From NCBI GenBank assembly GCA_963930655.1, contig OZ005619.1, positions 992,001 through 1,056,000 on the forward strand: 64,000 nt of DNA, given 5' to 3'. Numbering within the stretch: position 1 is the stretch's first letter; the number at the start of each line of letters is the position of its first letter. Origin of the DNA: Myrica gale. Its lineage: Eukaryota > Streptophyta > Magnoliopsida > Fagales > Myricaceae. Under the pieces are notes generated by a model. That model was given only the letters and a program-made list of their open reading frames with translations, made no database searches and was not told the DNA's origin. Positions 1 to 12,799 of the stretch are shown here, one piece after another. A program made the translations under genes and the position numbers.

Positions 1-1260
1 GGGAGAGGGAGGAGAGGTTGTGGAACATTTGCTCTACAAAAAGAAAAAAGAAGGAACAATTGTAGTGCCAACTGAAAATTCCAGGCCTTTCCATTCAGTA
101 AAAAGTCATCAGTTAGAGAAAAGTTGATTGAAAATCTAGCAAAATCAATTAGATTGAGCCCATCCTGGGAAGCAACAGAAGTTCTAACAACTCGAATTGT
201 GTCCATTTAACGCTAAGAATACTTTCTTTCTTTTTTTCTTTTTTTCTAAACGACGAATTTTTATTCCAATTTGAAAGAAAACACATCTCAAGGAGGATCA
301 ACGCTGAGAATACTTGCTTCCTTATACAGCAGGTAAATTTCACCTAAAGAACTCAATCAACTCAAATGATCTAGCCAGTCTCAGGTTCTGATTGATACAT
401 CAGAAGCATTACTCCCCATTCTGAAGCAAATACAATCCTGCCCGAATTGTTAGCAGCACAAGTTTAGTGCAGCCAAAAATTCCTCAGGCTCAAATTGAAA
501 ATCTGGAGAACAGCTCAACATGGGAAACGGTGCCAGATAAAATCCTTTTGCCAATCTGGTCTCACATGTTCACTAGGGAAAACTCAAATTAATATTGGAA
601 AAAATGTACTTCCTAGATTCTGAAGAAATTACTCTTCCTAAACACATACTAGCAACGAATTAGACAACACGAATAGTTTCCACTCAAAAAAAAAAAAAGT
701 TTCCACTCTTCCCTTCAGTGTGCCCTTTACCTTTTAGACCATAGATGGAATTAACATGGACTAGCTCCAAGAAATCTCTACCCTTTGGTTTGGTTGCTGT
801 GAAAAGCAGGAAAAAGAAAAGGAGATGGAGAACTTCTACAAAACTTTCCAAAACGCAGCTTCTTCTTTCTTTTCTTTTTTTTTCTTTTTTTTTTTTCTAC
901 TTTTGCCGTACTTGCCGATGATTGATAACTGAAGATTCGATATTTCATTCTTACTTCCTTTCTTACATCTTCCCAGCAACCAAACACAACCCAGGATTTC
1001 TGCAGACTAACCAGTCAAAAACCATCTGTAGTTCACCTAACAAAACAATATGACTACCAATCAAACTCATAAAATCCCCTCGTCCCTGCAATTAAGAACA
1101 CAACATGATAGAGGAAAAACCCTTGAAACAAAAAGTGATGAGGAAAAAGCGACTTACTTTAAGGTTGAAGAACGTTACCTGGTTCAAGCAGAGGCTGCAT
1201 TTGAGTCGGCACTATAACTAAGAGACGGGGAGATTTTTTTTGTTTTAACAATTGAATGCG
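1..1260 (-). other. Possible 5' region of a minus-strand gene leaving the window
   Basis: No protein-coding gene is recognisable here. On the minus strand an ATG at 1201 opens a 14-codon frame, and donor-like sites follow it (CAG|GTAACG near 1180 and AAA|GTAAGT near 1157). Further along there is a long pyrimidine tract (about 840-900 read on the plus strand). This looks like the promoter, leader and first intron of a gene that continues to the left, but nothing proves it. The rest of the stretch is AT-rich with A and T runs. Confidence 0.2.
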
Positions 1261-3270
1261 TTCTTGACTCACTGTTGTAGTCACACATCCACTGATCTCA
1301 ATAATTATCGCTCATTCTATTCTTTCCTCTGTAATTTTATTACATTTTTTTATTTATTTGTCGGGATGGATTTTGTTTGTGGTTGAGATTGTCTAATTAC
1401 TCTAAACAGAGATGGGTTTTTAATGTGACGATCCTGGCCGTCCGATGGTTTGAGACAGCTAAACTGTCTGGTGAGATGGCACAGTGGTTGCTGTGTAAGT
1501 ATAATTACGTACGGATTCTCTCTAAAGAACGAATTGATAATATAATTTAAAGAGACTATAGTATTTAATATTTTCTATATAAAATTTTGAGAAATATATA
1601 TTTTATAATAAAGTTTATTTATTATGTATATTTCTATTCAAATTGTACCATATAATTATAATAGAAAATTGCGAAAGATGCTGGTACATTACTTACTATA
1701 CTTGTCTAGTGCTACTGACTTTCCTGGATTACAAATTTCAAGATTCCTCCTAGAAAGACTTATATTTGTTTCTCAAGAGTTTTCTCCTCTTGTTAGTAAA
1801 CACAAGTTGGGGTTTTGCTTCTAATGTGAGCATTGTGCTTCGCTATCTCCAAGGCCCATATGAGGAAGAAGATTAGCTAAACTTCTAACGAGTGCCATAA
1901 TTTGGCTTCCTAAAGCAAAATTGTCTATTTCCCTGCCCTGCTGACGAGCGTTTTGTCAATATTATGGCAGAATAATAAGAGCAAATGGTCAGGTGGCGAG
2001 TGCAACTTCCCAAAGAAAAGGTAGGCAATGCGTGTATCCTATGTGTTCAGCCCATATAAATGCTATTTGGAGTTTGCACAGCTTTAGCAACCTCCTCCAC
2101 TAGCAAAAGCAGCACTGCGTTCACCCACTAGAAGTTTTGTCTGATGAGTTGGGCTACATATTACAGGTTGCTTCTCTTTTTGCATATCTCAAACTCCACT
2201 GATCTCAATAATTTTCACCTGTAATTCAAACAAAAAAAAATCTGTAGCAACTGGGTCAACGAACATCCTCTCTTTACAAGAACCTTCGCATGGGTTGCTT
2301 CTGAAATCCTCAGAAGTGCCAACTTCGTTGCAGTACTACATAATATCTGACCTAACTTTGTCAGTTGTATTCCCATCAACCTTCTGCTACCTTTTCCCTA
2401 AAGTTTTGTGCCTGTGATGGGGGGGGGGGGGGGGGGGTATTGGCCAGAAGAAGTTCGAAACTTCTCATCTCTTCGACCTAAAAAGGAAAATGAGCGACCC
2501 CATAAGACTGATCACAATCTTAAAAAAGTCTTTTTGTAGTCCAACCTAGGAAGACTTCTCGATTGCTTACTCACTGAATGGCCCGAGTGGGCAATCCCCT
2601 CACTGAGGTCCAACCAGAAAGGTTTTTTCTGGTCCACTTAGTGCCTCTTTCCTTTCATTGATCTTTATGAATACAATGCTCCCAAGTGAAAATGATAACT
2701 TGGGGGTTTGCTAGCTGCATGTCAAATTTTGTTGCACTAAAATCAAAGGTCTATTTTATGACATGCATAAGGAAAGATTCACCCACCATTGTATAAACTC
2801 AGTTGCGCACAATTTTGCTAAATAGATCATCTACAACTCATCAGCTGTTATGATTCTCAGAACTTTCCAGCTTCCACCATATATTGTTTAAGTTGAGTAG
2901 AACTTTTAGACCATGTTTTGATTCTTTTCACATGAAAAATCTAAACCCAATGAACTGGTATAGCAGTACCAAATCTCTCATTTCTTAAGTAGCCACTATA
3001 TTCCTTATCCTCTCCACTCTCCATAGGGGGAAATCTGTAGATGATCTTTGATTCCCACTAATGTTCCCTATTAGTACCTCTTACTTGAAAGTTGAAAAGC
3101 ATATTCTATTAGAAACCAACAGCCACCTTCAACAGCTTTTAACTAGAAAAATTTCTTTAGATACACTATCTGTACCGGATAAATCACGAGATTTGTTATT
3201 GTGAGGAGTCGAAACATAATTTGTCAGCTTATCGAGATTAACTCAGACCAACTCGTCTACACATCAAGAG
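1261..3270. other. Intergenic, no gene seen
   Basis: AT-rich intergenic DNA without a convincing coding region. The short open frames here have no recognisable domain. It contains a run of about 19 G at 2419-2437. Confidence 0.5.
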
Positions 3271-3273
3271 CAA

Positions 3274-3500
3274 GGGCACGTTCGGTTGAGTGTTTTTTTT
3301 AGAATTCGGATCGTATTTTTATATTTATATATCAAACATTACAAAACACACGTATTTCAATACAACACTTTATTACTTTTTTACAAATATCAATACATTT
3401 TAACAATTTCTGCACGCATACCAATATAAATTTAACATCACTTAAATATTCATAATTTTATCAGAAAATCCTACAAATTTCTTCTAAACGAACATTACCT
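3274..3500. mobile_element. MITE, family 1, copy 1
   Basis: A short AT-rich non-coding element with imperfect terminal inverted repeats: the left end reads AGGGCACGTTCGGTTGAG and the complement of the right end reads AGGTAATGTTCGTTTAG. The reverse complement of the whole element aligns end to end with 50081-50306, including the shared internal words GAAATTTGTAGGATT and ATACGTGTGTTTTGT. Two similar copies 47 kb apart with the same ends support a mobile element; the superfamily is not assigned. Confidence 0.7.
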
Positions 3501-3784
3501 TAGAACAATTTTTATTAGTGAATCAATAACTTTCAATGGTTGTGGATTTTTGTTTGCTGGTGATCATATATATAGTAACAAAATTTTAGTATTTTTTAAT
3601 TTCGCCACCAAATTTCTTAGCAAAAATTCCTGGCTCATATTTGTGCGACTTTGTGCATGTGCCATTGACCCAAACATTAGAAACAGAGGCTATTCCGCTA
3701 TTACAAGCAGCACCTTCTCTGTAACCCCCACCTAAACTTATTAATGCACTAAAGAAAACCTTAGAATATTGCTCGCTATGTCCG

Positions 3785-3935
3785 AGTCAAACATCCGGTA
3801 CCATGCTGCCACATACGCCGTTACAGAACCCGTCAAGTCAACCAAAGAACGGCGATCCCGCACCTGATGTAACGGAGTAATGAACGGCGGGCGTTACCTC
3901 CACTCCACACAACCACCTGAGTCAATTCCAGTCAA
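3785..3935 (-). promoter_or_regulatory. Cluster of W-box motifs upstream of the WRKY gene
   Basis: Four copies of AGTCAA, which is TTGACT (W-box, TTGACY) on the other strand, lie at 3785-3790, 3836-3841, 3920-3925 and 3930-3935. A further GTCAA core at 3832 is preceded by C. W-boxes are the binding sites of WRKY factors, so self- or cross-regulation is plausible. The motif is short and function is inferred. Confidence 0.5.
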
Positions 3936-4077
3936 AGACACATATACCCCAACTCTCTTCGCTTTATAATAAAATAAGAGCCCTCTCTCTCTCTCTCTCT
4001 CAAATCTCTGATGCTACACAGAATTCGAAAGACAAATCGGGATTTCAGTTAGTTTCGGGTGGGTTTGGTTTCGGACA

Positions 4078-4085
4078 TATAAATA
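4078..4085 (+). promoter_or_regulatory. TATA box of the WRKY gene
   Basis: TATAAATA lies about 60 bases upstream of the start codon at 4141, which would place transcription start near 4110 and give a short leader. A weaker AT-rich candidate lies near 3963, upstream of a (CT)n tract at 3980-4000. Confidence 0.45.
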
Positions 4086-4140
4086 AGCGCACGAACTGTT
4101 CGGAAACTTTACTCTTTCTCCCTCTGTGATAGAATCGGCC

Positions 4141-7100
4141 ATGGCGGAGAACGGGAGCTCTGAAGCTCTCCAAGTTGAGAATCCGAAGGCACACGACGAA
4201 GAGGAAGAAGGAGAAGAAGAGGAGGAAGAAGAAGAATTTGAAGAATCAGAGGATGGCGAAGAAGAAGGAGAAGATGAAAAGGGACATAGTGAGTTGCGCG
4301 TCAGCGAGTTACGGGGCTCTGTACCGCCGGGCGAAACTGTGTTGCGAAAGCCTCATTCGGAAACCCTAGCTGCGCCTTCTTCGCTGCAATTATCTGAGAA
4401 CGATAAGCGTACGGGTAGACTTGTTTTGTTTTATATAATCTTACTTTTTTCTTTTTTTTTGTGCAACACAGTTTTTTTTGTTTATTTGGGCTTTGGTAGA
4501 ATTGTGATGGAAATGATAGTTCTGCTATTGATCTGACAGGCTTCCAGGCGAATTCTACTTCGCAGTCGATTGGCGGAGCTGCATGCGAGGTTAGGATTTG
4601 GAATTTTGGATTGCTATTTTTGTTTTTGTGTTTGATGCATTTGCTTTCTGAGCAGTGAGTTCTTTTGATTTATAGTATTTTGCTTGCTACCTGCGCTTTC
4701 GCTTCTTTTTGCATGAATTTTTGAACTCTTCCTGTGTGTTTATGTGGTATTTTCTAAGATAGGTATAAAATTCTGAACTTGTGCTTGCGCATGTGAAATT
4801 GGTGCATTTACGTCTGGACTATGTTGGAGGGGATGGTTTGTGTTGCTGTTGCAGTGTTTCTTTTGAGGTTTGTTCTCAAAGTGGTTATGACTAAGGATTT
4901 AAGTGGTAATCCATATGGAATTCTACTTGCGAGATGATTGTCAAGCTTGGAATTAATCAAGACCAAGTATCCACAAAAGCTATAGAATAGCAGAAAAATC
5001 TTTGACTGTAAGGGTGGATTTGTGCCCTTCTCAGTTCCTGATTCAGTGGGATGGCTCTCTTTACATGCAACCTCCCAGGATAGACTGTAGTGTCTTCCGC
5101 TGTAAGGATGTACTCCCAAGTACGGACCAAGTAAGCAACCCTCTATGATATCGAGTGGAAGTAGGGAAGTTGCTGTATTTAGGTCTGGAAAGCTTGTGCC
5201 TTCATAAAGGTGGTAGGGCCAAGTTGACAGCATGAAGCCAACAGCACGAAAGCAACTGTCCCAGACATAATTATAATAAACAATTAGTTCAGCTAAGCCC
5301 AATGATGTAGTTGGAGAAAGAGTGAAACGTGCTGGAAAATGAAGAAATGGTCTACAATAGAAGGGGGCGTAGTTCACGCAGATGGACCAGACAAGATCAG
5401 ATAAGGCATGGTACATAGGTATCAGATATCAGATATGCCCAATCTCCACTCTGTACCCCCTGTATGTTAGGACAACCAAGGAACTCCTGGAACTCCTGGA
5501 ACAATTATAATTCCAGAATGAAGACAGTTCTAATCAATGTGGATCACAAGGAAAGTACAAGAAACCGTGAATGTTGGAAAGCAGCGGACTACCACGCTAG
5601 TTACATGGTCATTTGGGTTCTCATCAGTCATTGTAGATGGATTTAGTGAAGTTTTCACCACTCTTGCAAGTTTGGTGTACATTTGGGGTATGGATTGGAA
5701 TCATGGGCAGAATATGTACCCTATCTTGTGGGATGCATGGGCTTGTTTTTGTTTGTTTTGGATTCCTTGAAGAGATGAAGTTTGTCATGCTCAGAAAGAA
5801 GCATGATTTTATTGATAAATATTTGGAAATGAATTGCAATCGTTGGTAGAAGTTTCCAACAGGGCATCCAAACAAACTTGGAATCATGGATTGGAAACTG
5901 CACCCAGACATTCGAGGAAAGAAAGATATAAAACTGTACCGAGGATGGAATTCAGGGAGGTCATATTGAGGCAGAGTATCACTTTAGACCTTTTCCTGTT
6001 CCAACTTATGGCAGGAATTAGTATGAACTGCAAAGAAATACTACGTTTTGGAATTATAGTAGTGCTATAGAAACGACTCAACCATAGGTCCTCAGGAAGA
6101 GAAATGAATTCTTCATGTTGGAGGTTGGTGTTTTCGGGCACCTTGTGCATCACATTAATTACAATTTGATGCCTTGAATCCGTGTTCTCAACTGTTACAA
6201 TCTCCCTATAGAGCTCACAAGATTGCTTACACCCAAAATCTAACTACATGCAAAATATTATTAAAGGTGAAGTCCCTAATAGGACCCCAAAAATTCAGTT
6301 GTCTTTCCCTTTGCAATAAACTCTTGATCTTAATAAAAATGTCAAGCTATGAGAATGCTTGGATGAGAAAAAAAGTTAGTTGGTGCAACTAGAGGCTTTG
6401 AACATTGTGAATGCCAACTTGAGAACTTTAAACTAGCTTTGAATGTACTATTAATTTTTCAAATCACATTAACATGTTAGATGATGTTTCATTTTCAGAC
6501 TTAGCTCTCACAAGGATTCCATGGAATTTTCATTTTAGATGGTGTGGACTTCCACATTACTAATGAAATCTCGGAATAATTTTTTAAATGTTTCAAGTAG
6601 GCCCTAAATTGTCACCAAAATAACCTTTCCATCCTATAGACCATGTTTATGGGCATTGTTTGTGTCAAACATGGACATAGTCAGACATGTCTTCCAGGAG
6701 AGTCCACATCAAAAAGAAGGAGAGATAACTTCACTAATTATTTGGAATTCTTGTTTTTATTGTTTGCAAATTGTTTTGGAGTGTCATGTGTACCATCTAT
6801 TATGAACTTAAAAGCCACATATGGGAATGTCAAAACTGAAAGTTTGTATCTTGACCAAGTTTCTTAAGGCACAAGTTGTGTTAACCAGACAAACATATTG
6901 TGAAGTAATATGTTCTCTTTTTTAAAGGTTCTTGAGAATCAAACCGAGTCCTCTTGTCAATCTTTATGTATTGATGTAATAATTTGTGAACTTGTATAGT
7001 TTTTTTTTGGGTGGGGGGGGATGGGGGAACCATTTGTGGTTAGGACATACCTCCTCCCTATGTGACAGCAGCTTATGCTACTCAAACTATTAATTCCGTG

Positions 7101-10100
7101 GCATGAGCTCTACCTTGTAATAGATCAAGAAAGATATTTTTCTGAAAATTCCAGCGGGTCCATTTATATCAGTATATTTATTTCTAGTTGCTGTTATGGG
7201 TGAATCTTGTATAAGATCATGTCAATGGGTTTGTTTAAATTATATTATCTTCCCTTCATTTTTCTCAGGATCAAGTTGGGATATCCAAGCAGGGAGGTTC
7301 GGCAAGTATAGTGGCCCAGCCTGCTGAGGCTCGGACACAAAATAAGTCTCAGGTTTCTGTATGTCCAACTTCATCTGAACTATCACCAACTTCTGTTACA
7401 CAATCAATTTCATCTCTTCCAAGCCCAACTCTACGAGAACAAAGACTTTCACAAGTGAAGGACAATAATGAAGTCATGCCAAAAAGGGACCAACATGGTT
7501 CTTCTGGTGTTAAACCTATATCTGCTGTTCCTGTTGTGAAAACACCATCTTCTGATGGTTACAACTGGCGGAAATATGGTCAGAAGCAGGTGAAGAGTCC
7601 GAAGGGTTCTCGAAGCTATTACAAGTGCACCTTTTCAGAATGTTGTGCAAAGAAAATTGAATGTTCTGATCACTCGGGTCGAATAATAGAGATTGTTTAT
7701 AAAAGCCTGCATAGCCATGATCCACCTAGGAAGATTAATTGCGTCAAGGAAAATAGGCTTGCATCATCTTCTGAGCCCGTGATAAGGAATAGTGATACAG
7801 AACATCCAATCCAAATGCTTAATGGATCAGAGCCAACCACTGCTTTGAAAGAAACTATTCAAGAGACACCCCCGATTCCTGAAAGAAAACGACAGAACTC
7901 AGATGACTCCAATGGGAGTTGTGAAATTAAGGTCAAGGAGGAGTATGGCAGCAGTGAACCGGAACCAAAGAGAAGGCAAGTTTTTTTAGGAATTTAGTTT
8001 CTTCAGATATTGTCCCATATATGAGGCTATCTATTGTTATTTCGGTGTGAAGGATTTGTAATATCTGGGTTTAATATTTGTTTTCTTCCTTTTTAATAAC
8101 CAGAGTGAAGAAAAGCAACTTGGCACACTCAGGCTCAGTGATAAAATCTGGCAAGAAACCTAAACTCGTTGTGCATGCAGCAGGAGATGTGGGGATTTCA
8201 GGTGATGGATATAGATGGCGCAAGTATGGACAAAAAATGGTTAAGGGAAATCCTCACCCCAGGTGCATGACTTACTCTATTTTAAATCTTCATAATGCTA
8301 TATTTTCACTATTAATGTGTCCATGCACCTGATACTGCTATCTGTTTATGTTCCATTGTTGCATATAGGTATGTTTTTTTTTATAAGATAGGTATGCCTT
8401 TCGATGACTCTTATGGTAATAGTAAATTGAAGCTGTATGAATTCTTCCGTATTCTGTGTTCAATGTAAATAAAGATTTGCATGCGCCATAGCGGGTAGCC
8501 CCTACCTTAATGGGTTCTCTTTCGTTAAACCTTCAGATTTCAGTAATCTTATGAAAGATGCAATCGGAAGAGCTGAAATGATTTCGATGACTTCATCCTT
8601 GGCAGAAACTGCAAAAAGGAATCTAAATGAAACTGGAAAAAGAACCCAATTTAGATCTACAAAGCTAAAAGAGAAACGAACAAAGATGTTCAAGCTGACA
8701 ATCTCCTTAACTTTTCCTGGCCCTGTGTGATGATAATTGTGGTTGTAATGAAGCTCATATAATAAAGACTGTCATCTGCTAATAGTTGGAGTTTCTGCTG
8801 TCTAGAACTAAACTGGTTGAACATCTTCTTTCATCCTAACAGTTATGTGCAAATCCAGTTTTCAAAGCTATAATTTATTTGAGGGTGTCTGAGTTCATAT
8901 TATATATTAATATAAAGATGATCCCTTGATGATAATATCTTGTCTCTGCCTCTTGCATCAGTTCTTGAGTTCATTGCTAGTGAAAAGGTTATCTGTAGTT
9001 GGCTCTATTATGCTAACTTGATTCACCTACATTAGCCCAGGCACTTAGAGAACATTAGACCTCTCACCTAGACTTCCCTTGATGCATAACCAGATTAGGG
9101 TGTCAAAGGAGAATGAGAGACAAAGGTCAATCGGCTTCTGCAGCTACATCCTAACATATAGCAATAAGTGAATTGCTTACTATTAGTCCTGCTGAATAAT
9201 TTCTTCGATAATTTGCAATTACATGCTAACAAATTGCAATAAGTGAATTGCTTACTATTAGTCCTGCAGAATAATTTCTTGGATAATTTGCATTGTAAAA
9301 CAATTTATTTGGATATAATTCTGACACCTACCCACAAAAAGTATGAAGAAATTATCATACTTGTCCATAGTTATTGGAGAGGACTTCGCGCATGTTGTCC
9401 ATGTCCTGCTTTTTGATGATGCAATGATGGGATATATAGGGAAGTTGACATTCAATTCAAAGAATTAGTTAACGTAATATTACTCTGCACAAGAACCTTT
9501 TTTTGAAGATATACTTACTGGCCCGAAGATATTTTCAGCTGTATGCTGACCTACACTTTTGTAGTAGTAGTTACTTAATCATTATGCCTAATGTTATCAA
9601 TGTAAGTCTGGGGTGAGAGTTTGTATATCATTCCTTCAGAACCTAATTTATACAATTTTTAGAGTCATGAACTCTAGCTAAAACGTCATATCCTCCCGGT
9701 TATAATACAGAATGAAATGTGAGGTTATGGGTTTAGGATTTCCTATTTATGTGCAGCTTAGAAAAAAAAAGTGAAGGAATTTAAAGTCAAAATCTTTCTC
9801 ACAACAACTCCTAGAAACAATTTAGGGCATGAAAGTCTAACATCATAGGAGTTTGGTAATTTGTAAATTGTGTAGTTTTCTAATGAGTCATAGGCTTGGT
9901 TGTCCCATGGTATGTGAGACAGAAAATCCTTGGTTTGTTTTTGAGGTAGAACACATCATGTACCCATACTCATGAACACAACTTTTCTTTGGAAAAAGCA
10001 AGTATATCATTTGCTCCAAGATAGATTAGTCACTGAACCTATGACAGTAATCCTAGTTCGCATGAGTTTTTCTCATCTATTTAAAATTAGTCTGTATGCT

Positions 10101-10506
10101 TTGTCTTCCATTTTATTCTAATTAAAGTAGGCTTCAATAATATTTCAGAAACTACTATAGATGCACTTCTGCGGGATGTCCTGTCCGTAAGCATATCGAG
10201 ACAGCTGTAGATAACGCGAGTGCAGCGATTATAACTTATAAGGGGGTACATGACCATGACATGCCTGTTCCAAAGAAGCGACATGGCCCACCAAGTGCTC
10301 CTCTTGTAGCTGCTGCTGCTCCTGCTTCCATGAACAATTTACAACTTAAGAAAGCCGACACGCTCCAGAACCAAGTGTTTTCAAGCCAGTGGTCGGTGGA
10401 CACAGAAGGAGAACTGACTGGTGAAGCCATGGAACTTGGAGGTGAGAAAGCAATGGAATCAGCTCGCACTCTTCTGAGCATTGGATTTGAAATCAAGCCT
10501 TGCTGA
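4141..10506 (+). CDS. Group I WRKY transcription factor (WRKY1/WRKY32-like)
   Basis: A nuclear DNA-binding transcription factor expected to recognise W-boxes. Exons: 4141-4414, 4540-4589, 7269-7975, 8104-8262, 10149-10506; phases close and give 515 aa. Residues about 20-60 are very acidic (Glu/Asp runs). The N-terminal WRKYGQK motif starts at W208 and is followed by C-x4-C...H-x-H. The second, C-terminal WRKYGQK starts at W382 and is followed by C-x4-C-x23-H-x-H, split by the intron after the arginine of the N-P-H-P-R motif, as is usual in the family. The second domain normally binds DNA. The C-terminus ([11 protein letters not shown]) and the acidic N-terminus suggest the WRKY1/WRKY32 subgroup; the exact orthologue is uncertain. 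Intron 3 has a GC donor (AG|GCAAGT at 7976). Intron 2 is 2.7 kb and intron 4 is 1.9 kb. Confidence 0.93.
4808..5416 (-). other. 202-codon open frame antisense inside WRKY intron 2
   Basis: An uninterrupted frame of 202 codons lies antisense in intron 2 of the WRKY gene. No domain is recognised. The translation is rich in Leu, Tyr, Pro and Cys and has no obvious signal peptide. It may be a decayed insertion or chance. The rest of the intron (5417-7268) shows nothing recognisable. Confidence 0.25.
9146..9293. repeat. Tandem duplication, 75-base period, in WRKY intron 4
   Basis: Two near-identical copies at 9146-9220 and 9221-9293 share GCAATAAGTGAATTGCTTAC and TATTAGTCCTGC, differing by a few substitutions. 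It is intronic with no coding content. Confidence 0.85.
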
Positions 10507-11084
10507 AGGCTCTTCTGTTGGAAGGCCTCTCTTTTAGAAGATCATGCAGCTGTATCTATATGAGTTATTGAATTGGCAGGTTTGATTTATCTGTCTTTCC
10601 TTATTATAGTTTGTATTTTGTGATTTTTCTTTGCCCCCACTTTTCGTGTAGTGAACAGTTGTGTATATTTGGTACTGTACACCCTCTTGCTTGGAACGCG
10701 GTTAATTGTGGTGTAGCAATATAGAATTGCCCCTTGTTTCTAGAGGATCTTATAGGTTGAATGGAATTTCTGTTGCCATAATTTCATTTGCTAACAAAAA
10801 AAAACAGAGAGAAAATGGGATTTTATTTTTCTAAAACAGAAAAGAATAAAAAAATTATTTGAATATTTTTCGGTGACATCACTCCCGTGGTTATATTGAT
10901 CAAGAATAGTAAATTGCACATACTTGCACGTTGCCTAGTATCCAATTGGAATAGAGTCTTTAATACAATATATCAATTAACTTTTAAACGTTGGGAACAA
11001 ATGACATTCTTATGATATGAATCTTTGGAGTTGGTAGAAATGGTAAGACAACAACTATCAACTAGAACAATCTATAATTCGATT

Positions 11085-12078
11085 GCTCATTAGTTTGAAG
11101 CAACTGGGCATGTGCATCGACTTCAATATTCAACTTCCATTTTCCACCGGTAGTTCTGCAGAACACCCTTCACCTTCTCACAAGAAAACGCGTAAAAGAA
11201 GATACTCTTTGTAAGATTTTAATATAAAAAATACCAAAAATGCTAATAAAAGAATAAAAAATTGGATTGCTTATCAATTTGAAGCTAATTGTTTTCATCC
11301 AAATGTTAAGAAAAGAAAAGGAAACCCTCTTAAACATATTTGAATCATTCTACAAAGATCTGTGTATACAAATATTTACCTTACATCAAGAAATTATGAG
11401 ATCAATGTCAACACTCAAATCTCAATCTGAGGCTAGAGATTAAAAATTTGTTTGTAGTTTGAAGATTCGATATAATAAAAAAAATAGTTTTTTGACACTA
11501 ATTTGACAGGATTCCTACAGTTTGCGAGTGTAAAGTAAATTAATATACCTCATATACATACATAATAAAAGCTTTTACATATGTAACAAAGGAGTAAATC
11601 GATTATTATACATAACTATTTCAAGGACAGGTACTGTTGTTATGAGTATCTTGCTTTCTTCTTTCATAAACTGTCAAAAAAAAATGATAAATTCGGTATT
11701 GTCTGTCTGTCTTCCTACAAGCATCAAAAGATTTGTTGAATTGAGAGATCTGTCTTTGGGATCTTACGAGCAACTTAAGGAAATCCAAGAACTTCTACCA
11801 AATATAGAGAGTATATATGCTATGTTGAGTCCTTCACTTCGTAGGGTATGTGTATGTCTATCTCGTCTATACGTGTTTGTGTCTTTGTGTATTGCCGAAG
11901 ATTTATAATAACCTATGCTGGACAAGAGATTCCAATCAACTGGTACGGCTCGCTTGAGGTATGTCTCGCTGTATGTTCCGCATACGTTTGTGTGTGGGTT
12001 TGTTTGCAAGTTATATTGCAGAAAATTTATGAACTTTGTTCAACAGAATTACGTTTTAGATGGCATTGCGAATTCTAG
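11085..12078 (+). pseudogene. Exon-like blocks of an unrecognised gene, probably decayed
   Basis: Several blocks read like coding exons but fit no family I know. Block 1 (about 11085-11215) is open and basic near its end (HKKTRKRRYS). Block 2 (about 11730-11845) includes LRDLSLGSYEQLKEIQELL and ends at a good donor, AGG|GTATGT. Block 3 (11901-11958) includes ITYAGQEIPINWYGSLE and ends at GAG|GTATGT. Block 4 starts at 12022 after a clear acceptor (TATTGCAG) and ends at a stop near 12078. The 63-base gap between blocks 3 and 4 keeps frame. The 55-base gap between blocks 2 and 3 does not, so the set is either a pseudogene or wrongly joined. The remaining DNA from 10507 to 12799 holds the WRKY 3' UTR and nothing else seen. 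Confidence 0.3.
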
Positions 12079-12799
12079 AAACGGCCTCCCAACTTGGTTC
12101 AGCAAATTCTTCAAATGCTAATTAAGGAGAGGGTAAAGAAAGATAGAAATCAGGATTACAGCCATTTTCTCTTGGAGGTTATTTTTTCAACAGATCGAAG
12201 GCTCCGAATGTATGCAAGATAGGTCATCCAATAGCACTCGTCTAAATCCATACCAAAACAGGACTGCCCCACATTTAAGAGCAACAGTACAAACATGTTT
12301 CTGTAAAGGAAATCCATCCCCGTCCAAGGGAAACAAGAAAACATCGCGCTACTTTGTCACCGTCAGACATTAAACGCCAAAATGTCTAATCGAAGTTAAG
12401 TTCTACCTGCAAAGCACCTTGTAAAGATAGCCCTCCAATTATGAAGTCATGGATCAGATTGTGAGGGAAACAGGAATTTCGTTCCCTCTTACTGACGCCA
12501 GAATTTGTTGAAAAGGAAATTCTAATTACTAACCATCTAAACTGTACAGAAAATTGTACATTAATTTCTGAAGGCCCTCTGGACAAGCCCCTTTGACAGC
12601 ATAATCACCAGTTAAAATTAATTCACTTTAGTAATCTACGATCTAAGAATCCATACTGATCAGGAAGTCATGAATTTTATACACAACATCCCCTCCATGA
12701 CTACCCAGTGTAAGAGTAGCTGTGAATATGTCAAGAAGGTAAAGTGATGATTGAACCTGGAGCTCCGCCTGCCACCCAACCAAGATATTTGGTTCATCA

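Noticed and set aside
2419..2437. Run of about 19 G (and about 16 C at 18805-18820)
   Set aside because: Simple homopolymers with no repeat structure; not telomeric, and their exact length may be a sequencing artefact.
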